Assembly: GCA_027858145.1 (NCBI GenBank) | Contig: JAQIDF010000097.1 | Coordinates: forward strand, 1-35,005 | Source: Prolixibacteraceae bacterium | GTDB taxonomy: Bacteria > Bacteroidota > Bacteroidia > Bacteroidales > Prolixibacteraceae | DNA: 35,005 nt | Direction of reading: 5' to 3' | Part shown: positions 18,357 through 29,442 of the stretch, piece after piece | Layout of the letters: each line of letters begins with the position of its first letter | Numbering within the stretch: position 1 is the first letter of the stretch | Program-made: the position numbers and the translations under genes | Notes under the pieces: model-generated | Seen by the model: the letters and a program-made list of their open reading frames with translations, nothing else | The model's database searches: none | Told to the model about the DNA's origin: nothing

Positions 18357-19610
18357 ATGTTGTATCATTTATATGAATTAATAGAACATTTGGATATACC
18401 GGGACTGGGAATTATGCAGTATATTTCTTTCCGGGCTGCCGCGTCAATCATTACTTCGCTTATCATTACACTGGTTTTCGGTAAAAAAATTATTCGTTTG
18501 CTTCAGCGCATGCAAATTGGTGAAGAAGTACGCGATTTAGGACTCGAAGGCCAATTGCAGAAAAAGGGTACTCCAACAATGGGGGGGCTCATAATTCTTG
18601 CTTCAATTCTTATTCCCACATTGCTGTTTGCGCGTCTCGATAATATTTACATCTGGCTAATGATAATTACTACCGTATGGCTCGGAGTTATTGGTTTTAT
18701 AGATGATTATATAAAAGTGTTTAAAAAAGATAAAGAGGGGCTTGCCGGCAAATTTAAAATTCTGGGGCAGGTATCACTGGCGTTAATTGTAGGTGCTACA
18801 CTCTTCTTTAACGACGATGTTGTTGTACGTGAAAAGGTAAAAGATGCCGATGGTAAATATATAACCGAAGTCGTGGTTGACAACCTAACCGGACAGCGAG
18901 AGGTGCATTATAAAACCGAAGATGTAAAGTCGACACGCACAACAATCCCGTTTGTGAAAAACCAGGAATTTGATTATCGTTTTTTCGTAAGTTTTCTGCC
19001 TGACAGTTGGGAGGATGTTGCGGTCTGGATTTTTTATATACTGATAATTACATTTATTATCACTGCCGTGTCTAATGCTACCAATCTTACCGATGGTCTC
19101 GATGGCCTGGCGGCCGGTACTACCTCGATAAGCGGCCTTACTCTTGGTATTTTGGCTTATGTGAGCGGTCACGTTATTCTTTCCGATTATCTGAATATTA
19201 TGTATATCCCAAATATTGGTGAACTTACCGTGTTTGTGGCGGCATTTATTGGAGCAACAGTTGGTTTTCTTTGGTTTAATGCGTTTCCGGCACAAGTATT
19301 TATGGGCGATACCGGAAGTCTTGCGCTGGGCGGTATTCTTGCGGTATTTGCCATCATTATCCGTAAAGAAATAATGTTGCCAATTTTCTGCGGTGTACTG
19401 GTGGCCGAAAACCTGTCGGTGGTGTTGCAGGTGAGTTATTTCAAACACACTAAGCGAAAGTATGGTGTTGGGAAAAGAATTTTTTTGATGTCGCCATTGC
19501 ATCATCATTATCAGAAAAAAGGATTCCACGAATCAAAAATAGTAACCCGGTTTTGGATTATCGCCATTTTATTGGCTGTAATTAGTATTGTAACATTAAA
19601 AGTACGATAA
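18357..19610 (+). CDS. mraY: Phospho-N-acetylmuramoyl-pentapeptide transferase MraY
   Basis: [53 protein letters not shown]. Confidence 0.97.
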   Translation: MLYHLYELIEHLDIPGLGIMQYISFRAAASIITSLIITLVFGKKIIRLLQRMQIGEEVRDLGLEGQLQKKGTPTMGGLIILASILIPTLLFARLDNIYIWLMIITTVWLGVIGFIDDYIKVFKKDKEGLAGKFKILGQVSLALIVGATLFFNDDVVVREKVKDADGKYITEVVVDNLTGQREVHYKTEDVKSTRTTIPFVKNQEFDYRFFVSFLPDSWEDVAVWIFYILIITFIITAVSNATNLTDGLDGLAAGTTSISGLTLGILAYVSGHVILSDYLNIMYIPNIGELTVFVAAFIGATVGFLWFNAFPAQVFMGDTGSLALGGILAVFAIIIRKEIMLPIFCGVLVAENLSVVLQVSYFKHTKRKYGVGKRIFLMSPLHHHYQKKGFHESKIVTRFWIIAILLAVISIVTLKVR

Positions 19611-19615
19611 AAAGA

Positions 19616-20956
19616 ATGAGCGAACGATTGGTCATATTAGGTGCAGGTGAAAGCGGTGTTGGTGCTGCCATACTCGGTAAAGCAAAAGGCTTCGATGTCT
19701 TTGTGTCTGATATGGGAACCCTGAAAGACAGATACCGCGATGAGCTTAATGGTGCAGATATTTCCTTTGAAGAAGGCCGTCACTCAAAAGAGCTTATACT
19801 GAATGCATCGCTTGTGGTTAAAAGCCCGGGCATTCCCGATAACGTGTTCCTCGTTCGTGAATTGAAAAATAAAAGCATACCGGTAATATCGGAAATAGAA
19901 TTTGCCGGGCAATATACATCGGCAAAGTTAATTTGCGTAACAGGTAGTAATGGTAAAACAACCACGGCTACCATGATTTATGAGATGCTGAAACTTGGTG
20001 GGCTTAATGTTGGGCTTGGCGGCAATATCGGAGAAAGTTTTGCACGTCAGGTGGCCACTAAGAACTATTCGCATTACGTTCTTGAGCTAAGTAGCTTTCA
20101 ACTCGACGGGATGTTCGAATTTAAAGCGGATGTGGCTGTTTTGATGAATATTACACCTGACCATCTCGATCGTTACAATGATAATATGCAGGAATACATC
20201 AATTCGAAGTTCAGGATTATTCAAAATCAAACTGCCGATGATGTGTTTATATTTTTTGCCGATGACGAACTGATAGCACAAGAATTGAAAATGCGTGAAG
20301 CAACACAAATGCTGGCGCCATTTTCTTTCAACCCGGTTTTAACACAAAATGGAGCCTGGGTGGATAACGATAAAATGAAAGTAAAGTACAATAAAAATAA
20401 ATTTGAAATGACGATTTACGATTTAGCCCTTCAAGGCAAGCATAACCTTTCCAATTCTATGGCAGCAGCTATTGTTGGAAAAGTAGCGGATATCCGGAAT
20501 GAGTTCATACGCGAATGCCTCACAGGGTTTGCTGGTGTAGAACATCGTCTTGAGAAATACATTTCGGTGCATGGCATCGAATTTATCAACGATTCAAAAG
20601 CTACTAATATTAACTCTGCGTGGTATGCACTTGAGTCGATGGACAAACCTACAGTATGGATTGTAGGGGGTGTTGATAAAGGAAACGATTACAGCGAACT
20701 GACCGATCTGGTTAAGGATAAAGTAAGGGCAATAATCTGCCTGGGCAAGGACAATACGAAAATTGTAAATGCATTTTCAGGTGTGGTGCCTGATATTGTT
20801 GAAACGAATAGTATGGAACATGCTGTAAAATCAGCCTATTTTCTGGCCGAAAAAGGTGATGTTGTTTTGTTGTCGCCGGCATGTGCAAGTTTCGATTTGT
20901 TCAGCAATTATGAAGAACGTGGTAAAATGTTTAAAGAAGAAGTTAGGAATTTATAA
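19616..20956 (+). CDS. murD: UDP-N-acetylmuramoylalanine--D-glutamate ligase MurD
   Basis: VTGSNGKTTTATMIYEML, LELSSFQLDG, NITPDHLDRY, NDSKATNINSAWYAL, LLSPACASFDLFSNYEERG. Confidence 0.96.
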   Translation: MSERLVILGAGESGVGAAILGKAKGFDVFVSDMGTLKDRYRDELNGADISFEEGRHSKELILNASLVVKSPGIPDNVFLVRELKNKSIPVISEIEFAGQYTSAKLICVTGSNGKTTTATMIYEMLKLGGLNVGLGGNIGESFARQVATKNYSHYVLELSSFQLDGMFEFKADVAVLMNITPDHLDRYNDNMQEYINSKFRIIQNQTADDVFIFFADDELIAQELKMREATQMLAPFSFNPVLTQNGAWVDNDKMKVKYNKNKFEMTIYDLALQGKHNLSNSMAAAIVGKVADIRNEFIRECLTGFAGVEHRLEKYISVHGIEFINDSKATNINSAWYALESMDKPTVWIVGGVDKGNDYSELTDLVKDKVRAIICLGKDNTKIVNAFSGVVPDIVETNSMEHAVKSAYFLAEKGDVVLLSPACASFDLFSNYEERGKMFKEEVRNL

Positions 20957-20959
20957 CAT

Positions 20960-22171
20960 ATGAATAAGATATTTGGCATATTAAAAGGCGACCGTGTTAT
21001 CTGGTTTGTGCTGGTGCTACTGTCAATGTTTTCGTTGCTTGTAGTTTACAGTTCAACGGGTTCGTTGGCATACCGGCAAATGGAGGGAAATACCTTTTTC
21101 TACTTGTTTAAGCAGTTTGGTATGACACTGATCGGGTTTTTTGTTATCGCGCTTGTTGTTAATGTAATCCCGGTAAAGTTTATGTCGATATTTTCACCAC
21201 TGATGCTTATTGTGTCGCTCGTGTTTATTTTTATAGCACTTGTGTTGAATGTAGGAACGGAGGCAACAGGGCGTACATTTAGCCTGGGACCCATATCGTT
21301 CCAGCCTGCCGAACTTGCCAAAATATCGCTGGTGTTGTTTGTTTCGCGAATGCTGGCTAACAATCAGGATCAGGAAAAAAAACCATCGCGCCGGACTTTT
21401 TACTGGGTGTTAGGGGTAAGTGGTGTTACTTGCCTGGCAATTTCAATGGCGAACTTTTCAACGGCAGCTATTTTATTTGTTACCATTATGATTGTGATGT
21501 TTGTAGGCCGGGTGCCCATGAAGTATCTTCTCGCTACAATTGGCGCAGGTATAGCAGTAGTGGCGCTGTTTTATGTATTGGCATCGCATGTCGACCTTGG
21601 CCGTATCGATACTGTAAGGGGACGAATAGACCGTTTTTTTTATGGCGACCCGAATTCTGAAATAGGAATGACTCAGGCCGATTATGCCGAGATGGCTATA
21701 TATAATGGGGGGCGCTTTGGAACAGGCCCGGGTGGCAGCGAGGTTCGAAACCACATGGCAGCGGCATACAACGATTTTATTTTTGCCATCCTGATTGAAG
21801 AATATGGTTGGTTCAGCTTTTTAGTTGTGTTGGGTTATGTGATAATTGCAGCACGTTCGGGGGTAATTATCAATCAGAGCAAGCGAACCTTTCCGGCGTT
21901 TATGGTTGCCGGCCTGTCTTCGATGTTGCTATTGCAGGCTATGACCAACATGGGGGTTGCAGTAGGGTTGCTTCCTGTAACCGGACAAACACTACCGTGG
22001 GTCAGCATGGGAGGAACATCAACGATTTTTACCGCTGTGGCTTTTGGGTGCATCCTAAGAGCAAGCTATCAGAATAAAATTGAAAAAACAAACAATAAAC
22101 CACTTGTTGACCCGGCCGATGAAGTGCCTGAAGAGGATCAGGCTTTTGCCGAAGTAGGGGCTATTGATTAA
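20960..22171 (+). CDS. ftsW: Lipid II polymerase/SEDS protein FtsW
   Basis: Multi-TM SEDS family; GRTFSLGPISFQPAELAKISLVLF, NDFIFAILIEEYGW, LLPVTGQTLPWVSMGGTS. Confidence 0.95.
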   Translation: MNKIFGILKGDRVIWFVLVLLSMFSLLVVYSSTGSLAYRQMEGNTFFYLFKQFGMTLIGFFVIALVVNVIPVKFMSIFSPLMLIVSLVFIFIALVLNVGTEATGRTFSLGPISFQPAELAKISLVLFVSRMLANNQDQEKKPSRRTFYWVLGVSGVTCLAISMANFSTAAILFVTIMIVMFVGRVPMKYLLATIGAGIAVVALFYVLASHVDLGRIDTVRGRIDRFFYGDPNSEIGMTQADYAEMAIYNGGRFGTGPGGSEVRNHMAAAYNDFIFAILIEEYGWFSFLVVLGYVIIAARSGVIINQSKRTFPAFMVAGLSSMLLLQAMTNMGVAVGLLPVTGQTLPWVSMGGTSTIFTAVAFGCILRASYQNKIEKTNNKPLVDPADEVPEEDQAFAEVGAID

Positions 22172-22182
22172 AAGGAGTTGGT

Positions 22183-23292
22183 ATGGAGCAGAAATTAAAA
22201 ATAATAATAAGCGGCGGAGGTACCGGGGGGCATATTTTCCCGGCATTGTCGATTGCAAGTGCCATAAAAGAACTGGCACCCGATACCGAATTCTTGTTTG
22301 TGGGCGCCGAAGGTCGTATGGAGATGGAACGTGTGCCGGCAGCCGGGTACGATATTGTAGGACTTCCTGTAATGGGGTTTCCGCGTAAACCCGGGAGCAA
22401 GATGCTTACTTTTTTTCTCAAGTTACGGCAAAGCTTGAAAAAAGCACATGCAGTTCTGCGCGATTTTCAGCCCGATGTAGTAGTAGGTGTAGGTGGTTAT
22501 GCCAGCGGACCCGTTTTGCGGGCAGCGGCTAAAACAAAAATACCGACACTCATTCAGGAGCAGAATTCTTACGCGGGAATTACGAATCGCTTGCTGGCGA
22601 AAAAAGCCAGAAAAATATGTGTGGCTTACGATAATATGGATAAATATTTCCCGGCAGCCAAAATTGTTTTTACGGGTAACCCGGTCCGCAAAGAATTGCT
22701 CGAAGGGTTATCAAAGGTTGATGAGGCCCGCACTTTTTATAAGCTTGACCCGCATAAAAAAGTCTTGCTGGTAGTTGGTGGCAGTCTGGGGGCACGTACC
22801 ATCAACCAAAGCATGATGCACGGTTTGGAACAATTGAAAAATAGTAATATCGAAGTAATATGGCAAACAGGTAAGTTTTATTACGATTCGATTACAAAAG
22901 AGCTCGAAGGGAAAGAACTGCCCAACATTCATGTGCACCAGTTTTTATCGCGTATGGATCTCGCTTATTCTGTGGCCGATATGGTTATTTCGAGAGCAGG
23001 GGCCGGTACAATTTCCGAATTGTGCTTAATGAAAAAGCCTTCTTTTCTGGTGCCTTCACCCAATGTGGCCGAAGATCATCAAACCAAAAATGCACTGGCT
23101 TTAGCCGATAGAAATGCGGCAATAATGGTAACCGATAGTCAGGCTGTGGGGAAATTAGTACCCGAAGCTGTTGAGGCAATCCAAAAAGATGATTTACTGA
23201 TAGAATTATCACAAAATATTGAAAAAATGGCAAAGCCCGATGCGGCTGCCGATATTGCAAGAATGGTTATTGAATTAGCAAAACAAAAATGA
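22183..23292 (+). CDS. murG: UDP-GlcNAc:lipid I GlcNAc transferase MurG
   Basis: SGGGTGGHIFPALSIA, VGVGGYASGPVL, EQNSYAGITNRLL, SRAGAGTISELCLMKKPSFLVPSPNVAEDHQTKNA. Confidence 0.97.
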   Translation: MEQKLKIIISGGGTGGHIFPALSIASAIKELAPDTEFLFVGAEGRMEMERVPAAGYDIVGLPVMGFPRKPGSKMLTFFLKLRQSLKKAHAVLRDFQPDVVVGVGGYASGPVLRAAAKTKIPTLIQEQNSYAGITNRLLAKKARKICVAYDNMDKYFPAAKIVFTGNPVRKELLEGLSKVDEARTFYKLDPHKKVLLVVGGSLGARTINQSMMHGLEQLKNSNIEVIWQTGKFYYDSITKELEGKELPNIHVHQFLSRMDLAYSVADMVISRAGAGTISELCLMKKPSFLVPSPNVAEDHQTKNALALADRNAAIMVTDSQAVGKLVPEAVEAIQKDDLLIELSQNIEKMAKPDAAADIARMVIELAKQK

Positions 23293-24680
23293 TTGATTTT
23301 AACAACATATCGAACCTGTATTTTTTGGGCATTGGTGGCATAGGCATGAGCGCTTTGGCCCGATTTGCCAAAGCTCAGGGCAAAAATGTGGCCGGGTATG
23401 ATTTAACCCCGAGCCAGCTGACCAAAAAGCTTGAAGAAGAAGGTATTGCAATTCATTACTCCGATGATATCAATCAATTACCCAATACATATCAATCAGT
23501 CAATTCGCTGGTAGTCCGTACTCCGGCTGTCCCCGAATCACTTAACGAGTTTAAGTGGCTCTCCGACAGGGGTTACCATATTGTAAAACGGAGTGAATTA
23601 CTGGGATTTCTGACTACCGGCCACTATTGTGTGGCGGTAGCCGGAACTCACGGTAAAACATCGGTATCGACTATGATTGCTCATTTGTTGCATGAATCGG
23701 GTGTTGATGTAGGAGCTTTCCTTGGTGGAATTTCTCGTAATTTCGATTCCAACCTGGTATTGCCCCGGTCGCGAAACAGCATTATTGTAACTGAGGCCGA
23801 TGAGTATGACCGTTCATTTTTACAACTTAATCCGTCGTTATCGGTAGTTACATCGGTCGACCCCGACCACCTCGATGTTTATGGCGATTACAGCGCGGTG
23901 AAAGCCGCATTTGCCGAATTTGTGATGAAAACATGGAAAAACGGAAAGGTGCTGTTTCACAAAAAGGTGAATATTATGCACTACTTTTCGCATGATATTG
24001 ATGCTTGTTTTTATTCAATTGATGAAAAGGCCGATTATTGTATCAATAATCTAAAGATTGACAATGGTTCTTATGTTTTCGATTTGCTCACACCTTACAT
24101 GATTATTCATGATGTAAGAATGAACTACCCCGGAAGGGTAAATCTAGAGAACATGGTAGGTGCTGCCGCCGCAGCAATTATGGCCGGAGCCGACCCCATG
24201 GAGGTGCGTAAGGCTGTGGCTACGTTCAAAGGTGTTACACGACGGTTTGATGTGCGGGTTATATGCGGGGATGTTGTTTACATCGATGATTATGCACACC
24301 ATCCAGGCGAATTGAAAGCTACCATAGAATCGGTTCAGGAATTGTACCCTGATAAAAAAGTACTGGGTGTATTTCAGCCACATTTATACAGCCGCACAAA
24401 CGATTTTGCTGATGGATTCGCTGAAAGCCTCGATTTGCTTGATGAAGCTATTGTGCTCGATATTTATCCGGCACGCGAAGCGCCTATCGATGGGGTTAAT
24501 GCTGAAATGATTCTTGATAAAATGAATTTGAAAAAGAAGCGTACTGCCTCTTTAGATAATATTGTCGGTGTACTGAAAGAAAAAGAATTTGATGTGCTCC
24601 TGACCATGGGAGCCGGAAACATCGACCGCGTTGTTGGTGATGTTGAAAATATGTTGAATGCTAAATACAGAAAGCAATGA
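23289..24680 (+). CDS. murC: UDP-N-acetylmuramate--L-alanine ligase MurC
   Basis: YFLGIGGIGMSALARF, VAGTHGKTSVSTMIAHLL, EADEYDRSFLQL, DDYAHHPGELKATI. Confidence 0.97.
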   Translation: MIDFNNISNLYFLGIGGIGMSALARFAKAQGKNVAGYDLTPSQLTKKLEEEGIAIHYSDDINQLPNTYQSVNSLVVRTPAVPESLNEFKWLSDRGYHIVKRSELLGFLTTGHYCVAVAGTHGKTSVSTMIAHLLHESGVDVGAFLGGISRNFDSNLVLPRSRNSIIVTEADEYDRSFLQLNPSLSVVTSVDPDHLDVYGDYSAVKAAFAEFVMKTWKNGKVLFHKKVNIMHYFSHDIDACFYSIDEKADYCINNLKIDNGSYVFDLLTPYMIIHDVRMNYPGRVNLENMVGAAAAAIMAGADPMEVRKAVATFKGVTRRFDVRVICGDVVYIDDYAHHPGELKATIESVQELYPDKKVLGVFQPHLYSRTNDFADGFAESLDLLDEAIVLDIYPAREAPIDGVNAEMILDKMNLKKKRTASLDNIVGVLKEKEFDVLLTMGAGNIDRVVGDVENMLNAKYRKQ

Positions 24681-25429
24681 ACCGGGGGATGATATTGAAA
24701 ATATCTGGATTGATTGCAGTGGCCATATTTATTTTTGTGTCACTGGGGTTTGTGTCGTCCGAAAGGGAAAAGATTGCATGTAACAGTTTGCAGGTTGTTT
24801 TTAACGACCCGTATCAGTTTGTTACCAGTAATGCGGTTAAAGAACTTGTGCATGGCAGTGTGAAAGGTTTAAGCGGGTCGTTGATGGATACCATCGATTC
24901 GGAGCTGATTGAGGAAAAAATTGAGGAATTGGCCTGGATAAAAAATGCCGAGGTTTTTAAAGGGTATGGCCAAAGTGACAGCATACGTTTTGTTGGTGGG
25001 CTGAAAATATATTTAGAACAGGAAGTGCCGGTTTTAAGAGTTGTTGATGGTGCCGATGGTTATTACCTGAACAGCTTTGGTAAAAAAATACCGTTTTCGC
25101 TCACACATACCATGAATGTGCCTGTTTTTACAGGAGCAGTAAGTGATAGTCTGGTTCAAAAAGACTTGCTTCGATTTGTTGACGTAATATCACAAGACGC
25201 ATTTTTGTCTTCATTATTTCAGCAGGTTGATGTGCAAAACGATGGCGAACTGGTGCTGGTGCCACGTGTGGGAGACCATCTCATTATGTTCGGGAAGATT
25301 GAAAATATGGAAAAAAAATTCCGTAACCTTCAGGCAGTTTATAAAAAAGGCATGAACAACGGGAAGTGGAATAAATATAAAAGTATAACGTTGAAATATG
25401 AAAACCAGGTTGTTTGTACACTCAAATAG
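24677..25429 (+). CDS. ftsQ: FtsQ/DivIB-like cell-division protein
   Basis: Short cytoplasmic N-terminus, one TM, POTRA/FtsQ-like ectodomain; between murC and ftsA. Confidence 0.85.
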   Translation: MNRGMILKISGLIAVAIFIFVSLGFVSSEREKIACNSLQVVFNDPYQFVTSNAVKELVHGSVKGLSGSLMDTIDSELIEEKIEELAWIKNAEVFKGYGQSDSIRFVGGLKIYLEQEVPVLRVVDGADGYYLNSFGKKIPFSLTHTMNVPVFTGAVSDSLVQKDLLRFVDVISQDAFLSSLFQQVDVQNDGELVLVPRVGDHLIMFGKIENMEKKFRNLQAVYKKGMNNGKWNKYKSITLKYENQVVCTLK

Positions 25430-25452
25430 CCCGGGGACTAAATTAATACCCT

Positions 25453-26727
25453 ATGAGTGAACGAAATATTGTTGCAGCAGTTGATATTGGAACCAACACC
25501 GTGATATGCATAGTCGGGAACAAGAACGAAGAATGGAATAAAATTGATATTCTCGGACATTCGATGGTTGCTTCGGCCGGAGTGCGGCGTGGTGTGGTAT
25601 TTAACATCCGCGAGGTAGTAGCTTCGGTGAAAAATGCCGTTGATAAAGCAACGCGTGACCTCGATGTTAAGGTTCGTAAACTATATGTAAATGTTGCCGG
25701 ACAGAAACTACGTACCGTAGAAACCCGTTTGTCAAAAAACTTCGGGGAAAACAAAATAATACAAAGGGAAGATGTTCGTGAGCTTTTTCACAAGGCGAAG
25801 CATACCGAACCTGGTAATAATGAAAAAGTTTATCATGTTATTAACCAATCGTACACGGTTGATGGTGAAACCGGCATTCATAACCCTTGTGGGGCACCGG
25901 GAGCTGAGTTGGTGGCCGAGTACCGGCTGGTAATTGGGCCCAAAAGTTACGAAGAGTTGTTGCGTTCAGGGCTCGAAAAGGCCGGCTTTGAACTGGTACG
26001 GTGCATTGTCAACCCGGTGGCAGCTTCGGAGGCTGTTCTTTCTGCCGATGAAAAAGAGGCCGGGGTGGTTCTGGTTGATTTTGGTGGCGGTACAACATCT
26101 GTTTCGCTTTATTACGACAGTGTTTTGCGTCACCTCGGTATGATTCCTTTTGGAGGAAATGTGGTAACACACGATATTAAAGAAGGGTGCTCGATTGTAT
26201 TGCGCCAGGCTGAATCGCTTAAAGTGCAGTATGGCGCTGCAATGGGTGAGCAGGTGTCTGAAAATATGGTTGTTACAATTCCCGGTATTAACGGCTGGGA
26301 GCCTAAAGAAATATCATTCAAAAGCCTGGCATACATTGTTCAGGCCCGAATGGAAGAAATTGTTGAGAGTGTTTGTTACCAGATAGAAAAAAGTGGTTTT
26401 GTCGACACCCTTGGTGCCGGTATTGTGATTACTGGTGGAGGTGCAAAACTCGACAGTCTTACGAACCTGGTAAAATACAAAAGTGGCATGGATGTGCGTA
26501 TTGGCATCCCTGCAAATGGGATAGTCGATGAAAAAGACATGCCCGTGATGACCCCTCAGTATGCAACTGCATTTGGCTTATTGAAAAAAGCGGTATTCGA
26601 CACTAATGCGAACAACGACGAAGTGATTGTAAAGAAACCAAAACGGAAACTGTTTAAAGTTCAATCCGAGTCGATAATGCAACGTTTATCTTTGTTTTTT
26701 AACGAAGAAGAGGATTCAGAATTATAA
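25453..26727 (+). CDS. ftsA: Cell-division protein FtsA
   Basis: VAAVDIGTNTVICIVGNKN, VLVDFGGGTTSVSLY, VITGGGAKLDSL; C-terminal amphipathic tail SIMQRLSLFFNEEE. Confidence 0.96.
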   Translation: MSERNIVAAVDIGTNTVICIVGNKNEEWNKIDILGHSMVASAGVRRGVVFNIREVVASVKNAVDKATRDLDVKVRKLYVNVAGQKLRTVETRLSKNFGENKIIQREDVRELFHKAKHTEPGNNEKVYHVINQSYTVDGETGIHNPCGAPGAELVAEYRLVIGPKSYEELLRSGLEKAGFELVRCIVNPVAASEAVLSADEKEAGVVLVDFGGGTTSVSLYYDSVLRHLGMIPFGGNVVTHDIKEGCSIVLRQAESLKVQYGAAMGEQVSENMVVTIPGINGWEPKEISFKSLAYIVQARMEEIVESVCYQIEKSGFVDTLGAGIVITGGGAKLDSLTNLVKYKSGMDVRIGIPANGIVDEKDMPVMTPQYATAFGLLKKAVFDTNANNDEVIVKKPKRKLFKVQSESIMQRLSLFFNEEEDSEL

Positions 26728-26738
26728 AAACGACCGTT

Positions 26739-27974
26739 ATGTCAAAAGAATTACTCAATTTTAACAACGAGCCCGGAACAGCGGCTCACATCAAAGTTAT
26801 TGGTGTGGGCGGCGGTGGTGGTAATGCCGTAAACTACATGTGTCATCGGGGTATTACTGATGTAGGGTTCATGTTATGCAATACCGATTCACAAGCGCTC
26901 GATAACAGCCCCGTTGAAACATGTGTCAGGCTTGGCAATACCCTCACCGAAGGTCGTGGGGCCGGTAATATGCCTGAGCTTGGCCGTGAAGCTGCCGGTG
27001 AAAGCATTGATGAAATTCGTGCTTTGCTCGAAGGTACTACCGATATGGTTTTTATTACCGCCTGTATGGGTGGCGGGACAGGGACCGGTGCTGCACCTGT
27101 GATTGCCGAAGTTTGCAAAGAATTGGGTATCCTCACCATTGCCGTAGTTACGGTTCCGGCTAAATCTGAAGGTCGTAAGCGGTATAATCAAGCCATCGAG
27201 GGGGTAAATCAGATAAAGGAGCATGTTGACAGTCTTTTGGTTATCAACAACGATAAAATACGTGAAATTTATGGCAACCTGCCGGCTTCACAGGCTTTCT
27301 CAAAGGCCGATGAAATACTCGCAACGGCTGTTAAAGGTATTGCCGAGATTATTACTTTGCACGGCAGTATCAATATCGACTTTGCCGATGTGAGCACAGT
27401 GCTTACCGGAAGTCGTGTGTTTATTATGGGCACCGGATTTGCAGAGGGTGAAGGCCGTGCATATAAGGCTGTGGAAGAGGCGCTTGAATCGCCATTGCTC
27501 GATAGTAACGATATTTACGGAACCGATGAGATATTGCTCAATATAACTTCAGGCACCGACGAAATTACTATTGGCGAAATTGGTGATGTTATTGAATACT
27601 TACAGGAAAAAGCCGGTGACGATGCCAACATTATTTGGGGAAATGGTTTTGACGATTCCCTGGGCTCAAAAATTAGTGTGACCATTGTGGCTACAGGGTT
27701 CAAAACTAATCCTTCTGAAATATTACAGGAACAGGAAAAAGAACCCGAACAAAAAGTTGAACTCGAAATGCCTGAAGACAAAATTTTCATCAACGAGGAA
27801 GAAGAAGATGCCCCGGTAGCAAGTCGTGATGAAACGAAAGAAACTGGTAAGAAGAATAATGAAAAGAATAATCCTGTGCGAAAAAAATCCCGCAAAGATT
27901 CAAAGAAAGACGGATGGCTCAAACGACAATTTGAACTCTTTTTTGAAGAAAAAAGCGCCGATTTTGATGCTTGA
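26739..27974 (+). CDS. ftsZ: FtsZ paralog 1 (tubulin-like GTPase; lacks canonical C-terminal peptide, ends in a basic + amphipathic tail)
   Basis: [31 protein letters not shown]7 loop [12 protein letters not shown]-terminus [31 protein letters not shown]. Confidence 0.93.
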   Translation: MSKELLNFNNEPGTAAHIKVIGVGGGGGNAVNYMCHRGITDVGFMLCNTDSQALDNSPVETCVRLGNTLTEGRGAGNMPELGREAAGESIDEIRALLEGTTDMVFITACMGGGTGTGAAPVIAEVCKELGILTIAVVTVPAKSEGRKRYNQAIEGVNQIKEHVDSLLVINNDKIREIYGNLPASQAFSKADEILATAVKGIAEIITLHGSINIDFADVSTVLTGSRVFIMGTGFAEGEGRAYKAVEEALESPLLDSNDIYGTDEILLNITSGTDEITIGEIGDVIEYLQEKAGDDANIIWGNGFDDSLGSKISVTIVATGFKTNPSEILQEQEKEPEQKVELEMPEDKIFINEEEEDAPVASRDETKETGKKNNEKNNPVRKKSRKDSKKDGWLKRQFELFFEEKSADFDA

Positions 27975-28038
27975 TTTTATGACCTCAAAGTGAATAGCTT
28001 AAACAAATGACAACACAACGATTTAAAAGAAATCAAAC

Positions 28039-29442
28039 ATGGAAAACAACGATATTTTAACCAATTTTCAACTGCCGGTAAACGAAGGTGGTATTATAAA
28101 AGTGATTGGTGTTGGTGGTGGCGGCGGTAACGCCGTTAACCATATGAGCCGTCGGGGTATTACCGATGTCGATTTTATGATTTGCAATACCGACTCGCAA
28201 GCACTGGCAAATAGTACGGTGCAAACAAAGGTTCAGCTTGGTTCTTCGCTTACCGAAGGTCGTGGAGCCGGAAACAAACCCGAGATAGGGCGTTGTGCAG
28301 CTCAGGAGAATATCGAAGATGTAAAAGCTGCCATTGGTGAGCGTACTAAAATGGTGTTCATCACTGCCGGAATGGGTGGTGGAACGGGTACCGGTGCCGG
28401 TCCTGTAATTGCCGAAGCTTGCAACGAACTTGGGTTGCTTACAGTGGGTATTGTTACCATTCCTTTCCGTAACGAAGGAAAACGCCGCATACAACAAGCC
28501 ATTGAAGGAATACAGGAAATGGAAAGGCATGTTGATTCGTTGCTGGTGATTAACAACGAACGCATTCGTGAAATGTATGGCGACTTTAAACTTTCGGAGG
28601 CTTTCTCGCGTGCCGATGATGTACTGGCTACAGCTGCTAAAGGTATAGCTGAAATTATTACTGTTCATGGTTATATTAATGTTGACTTTGCCGATGTTGA
28701 AACAGTAATGCGACAGAGTGGGGTGGCACTTATGGGCTCGGCTGTTGGTAAAGGCGAAAACCGTGCACTGGCAGCGGTTGAAGAAGCGTTGAATTCTCCT
28801 TTACTAAACAACAATAATATTGAAGGCGCTCAAAATATACTCTTAAATGTAACCTCCGGAGAGGAAGAAATTACGATGGATGAAATCGGGCAGATTACCG
28901 ACTATATTCAGGCACGTGCCGGTTACGACGCCGACCTGATTTGGGGTAATGGCATTGACGAATCGTTTGAAGGCGAAGTGTGTGTTACAGTTGTAGCGAC
29001 CGGGTTTAGCACATCTTCAATTCCTGAAGTGCTGGCCAATAAAAAGGTTGAAAAAACATATCATACCCTCGAAGATGAAAAGAAAGCCCAGTCGCGTGAA
29101 AACCTGAAAAAAGAGAAACCTGTTCAGGAAACATTTCAGTTCGACACACCAAAGCCGTCCGATGAGTTTGACAGTTTGTATAAAGGAGCCGGGAAAGCAC
29201 GTGATGAAGGAGTTGATGACCAGCCGGCACGCAAGGTGGAGTTTAATGTCGATTTTGCCGGTACAGAAGAGGAAGAGATTGAAAACCTTGAAAATATACC
29301 AGCCTATAAGCGACGGCAGATTAAAATGAAATCGAAACAAAAGAAAGAGCGCGAAGTTTCACGTTTCAGGCTTGAAAACGATGAGAATGATGAAATATTT
29401 TTAAATGAAAACAATAGTTATTTACACGATAATGTTGATTAA
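28039..29442 (+). CDS. ftsZ: FtsZ paralog 2 (canonical Bacteroidetes FtsZ with C-terminal peptide)
   Basis: [48 protein letters not shown]-terminal IPAYKRRQIK and NNSYLHDNVD. Confidence 0.96.
   Translation: MENNDILTNFQLPVNEGGIIKVIGVGGGGGNAVNHMSRRGITDVDFMICNTDSQALANSTVQTKVQLGSSLTEGRGAGNKPEIGRCAAQENIEDVKAAIGERTKMVFITAGMGGGTGTGAGPVIAEACNELGLLTVGIVTIPFRNEGKRRIQQAIEGIQEMERHVDSLLVINNERIREMYGDFKLSEAFSRADDVLATAAKGIAEIITVHGYINVDFADVETVMRQSGVALMGSAVGKGENRALAAVEEALNSPLLNNNNIEGAQNILLNVTSGEEEITMDEIGQITDYIQARAGYDADLIWGNGIDESFEGEVCVTVVATGFSTSSIPEVLANKKVEKTYHTLEDEKKAQSRENLKKEKPVQETFQFDTPKPSDEFDSLYKGAGKARDEGVDDQPARKVEFNVDFAGTEEEEIENLENIPAYKRRQIKMKSKQKKEREVSRFRLENDENDEIFLNENNSYLHDNVD

Noticed and set aside
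18825-19000. Insertion-like loop in MraY ([48 protein letters not shown])
   Set aside because: From memory, similar extended loops are common in Bacteroidetes MraY, so not considered unusual.
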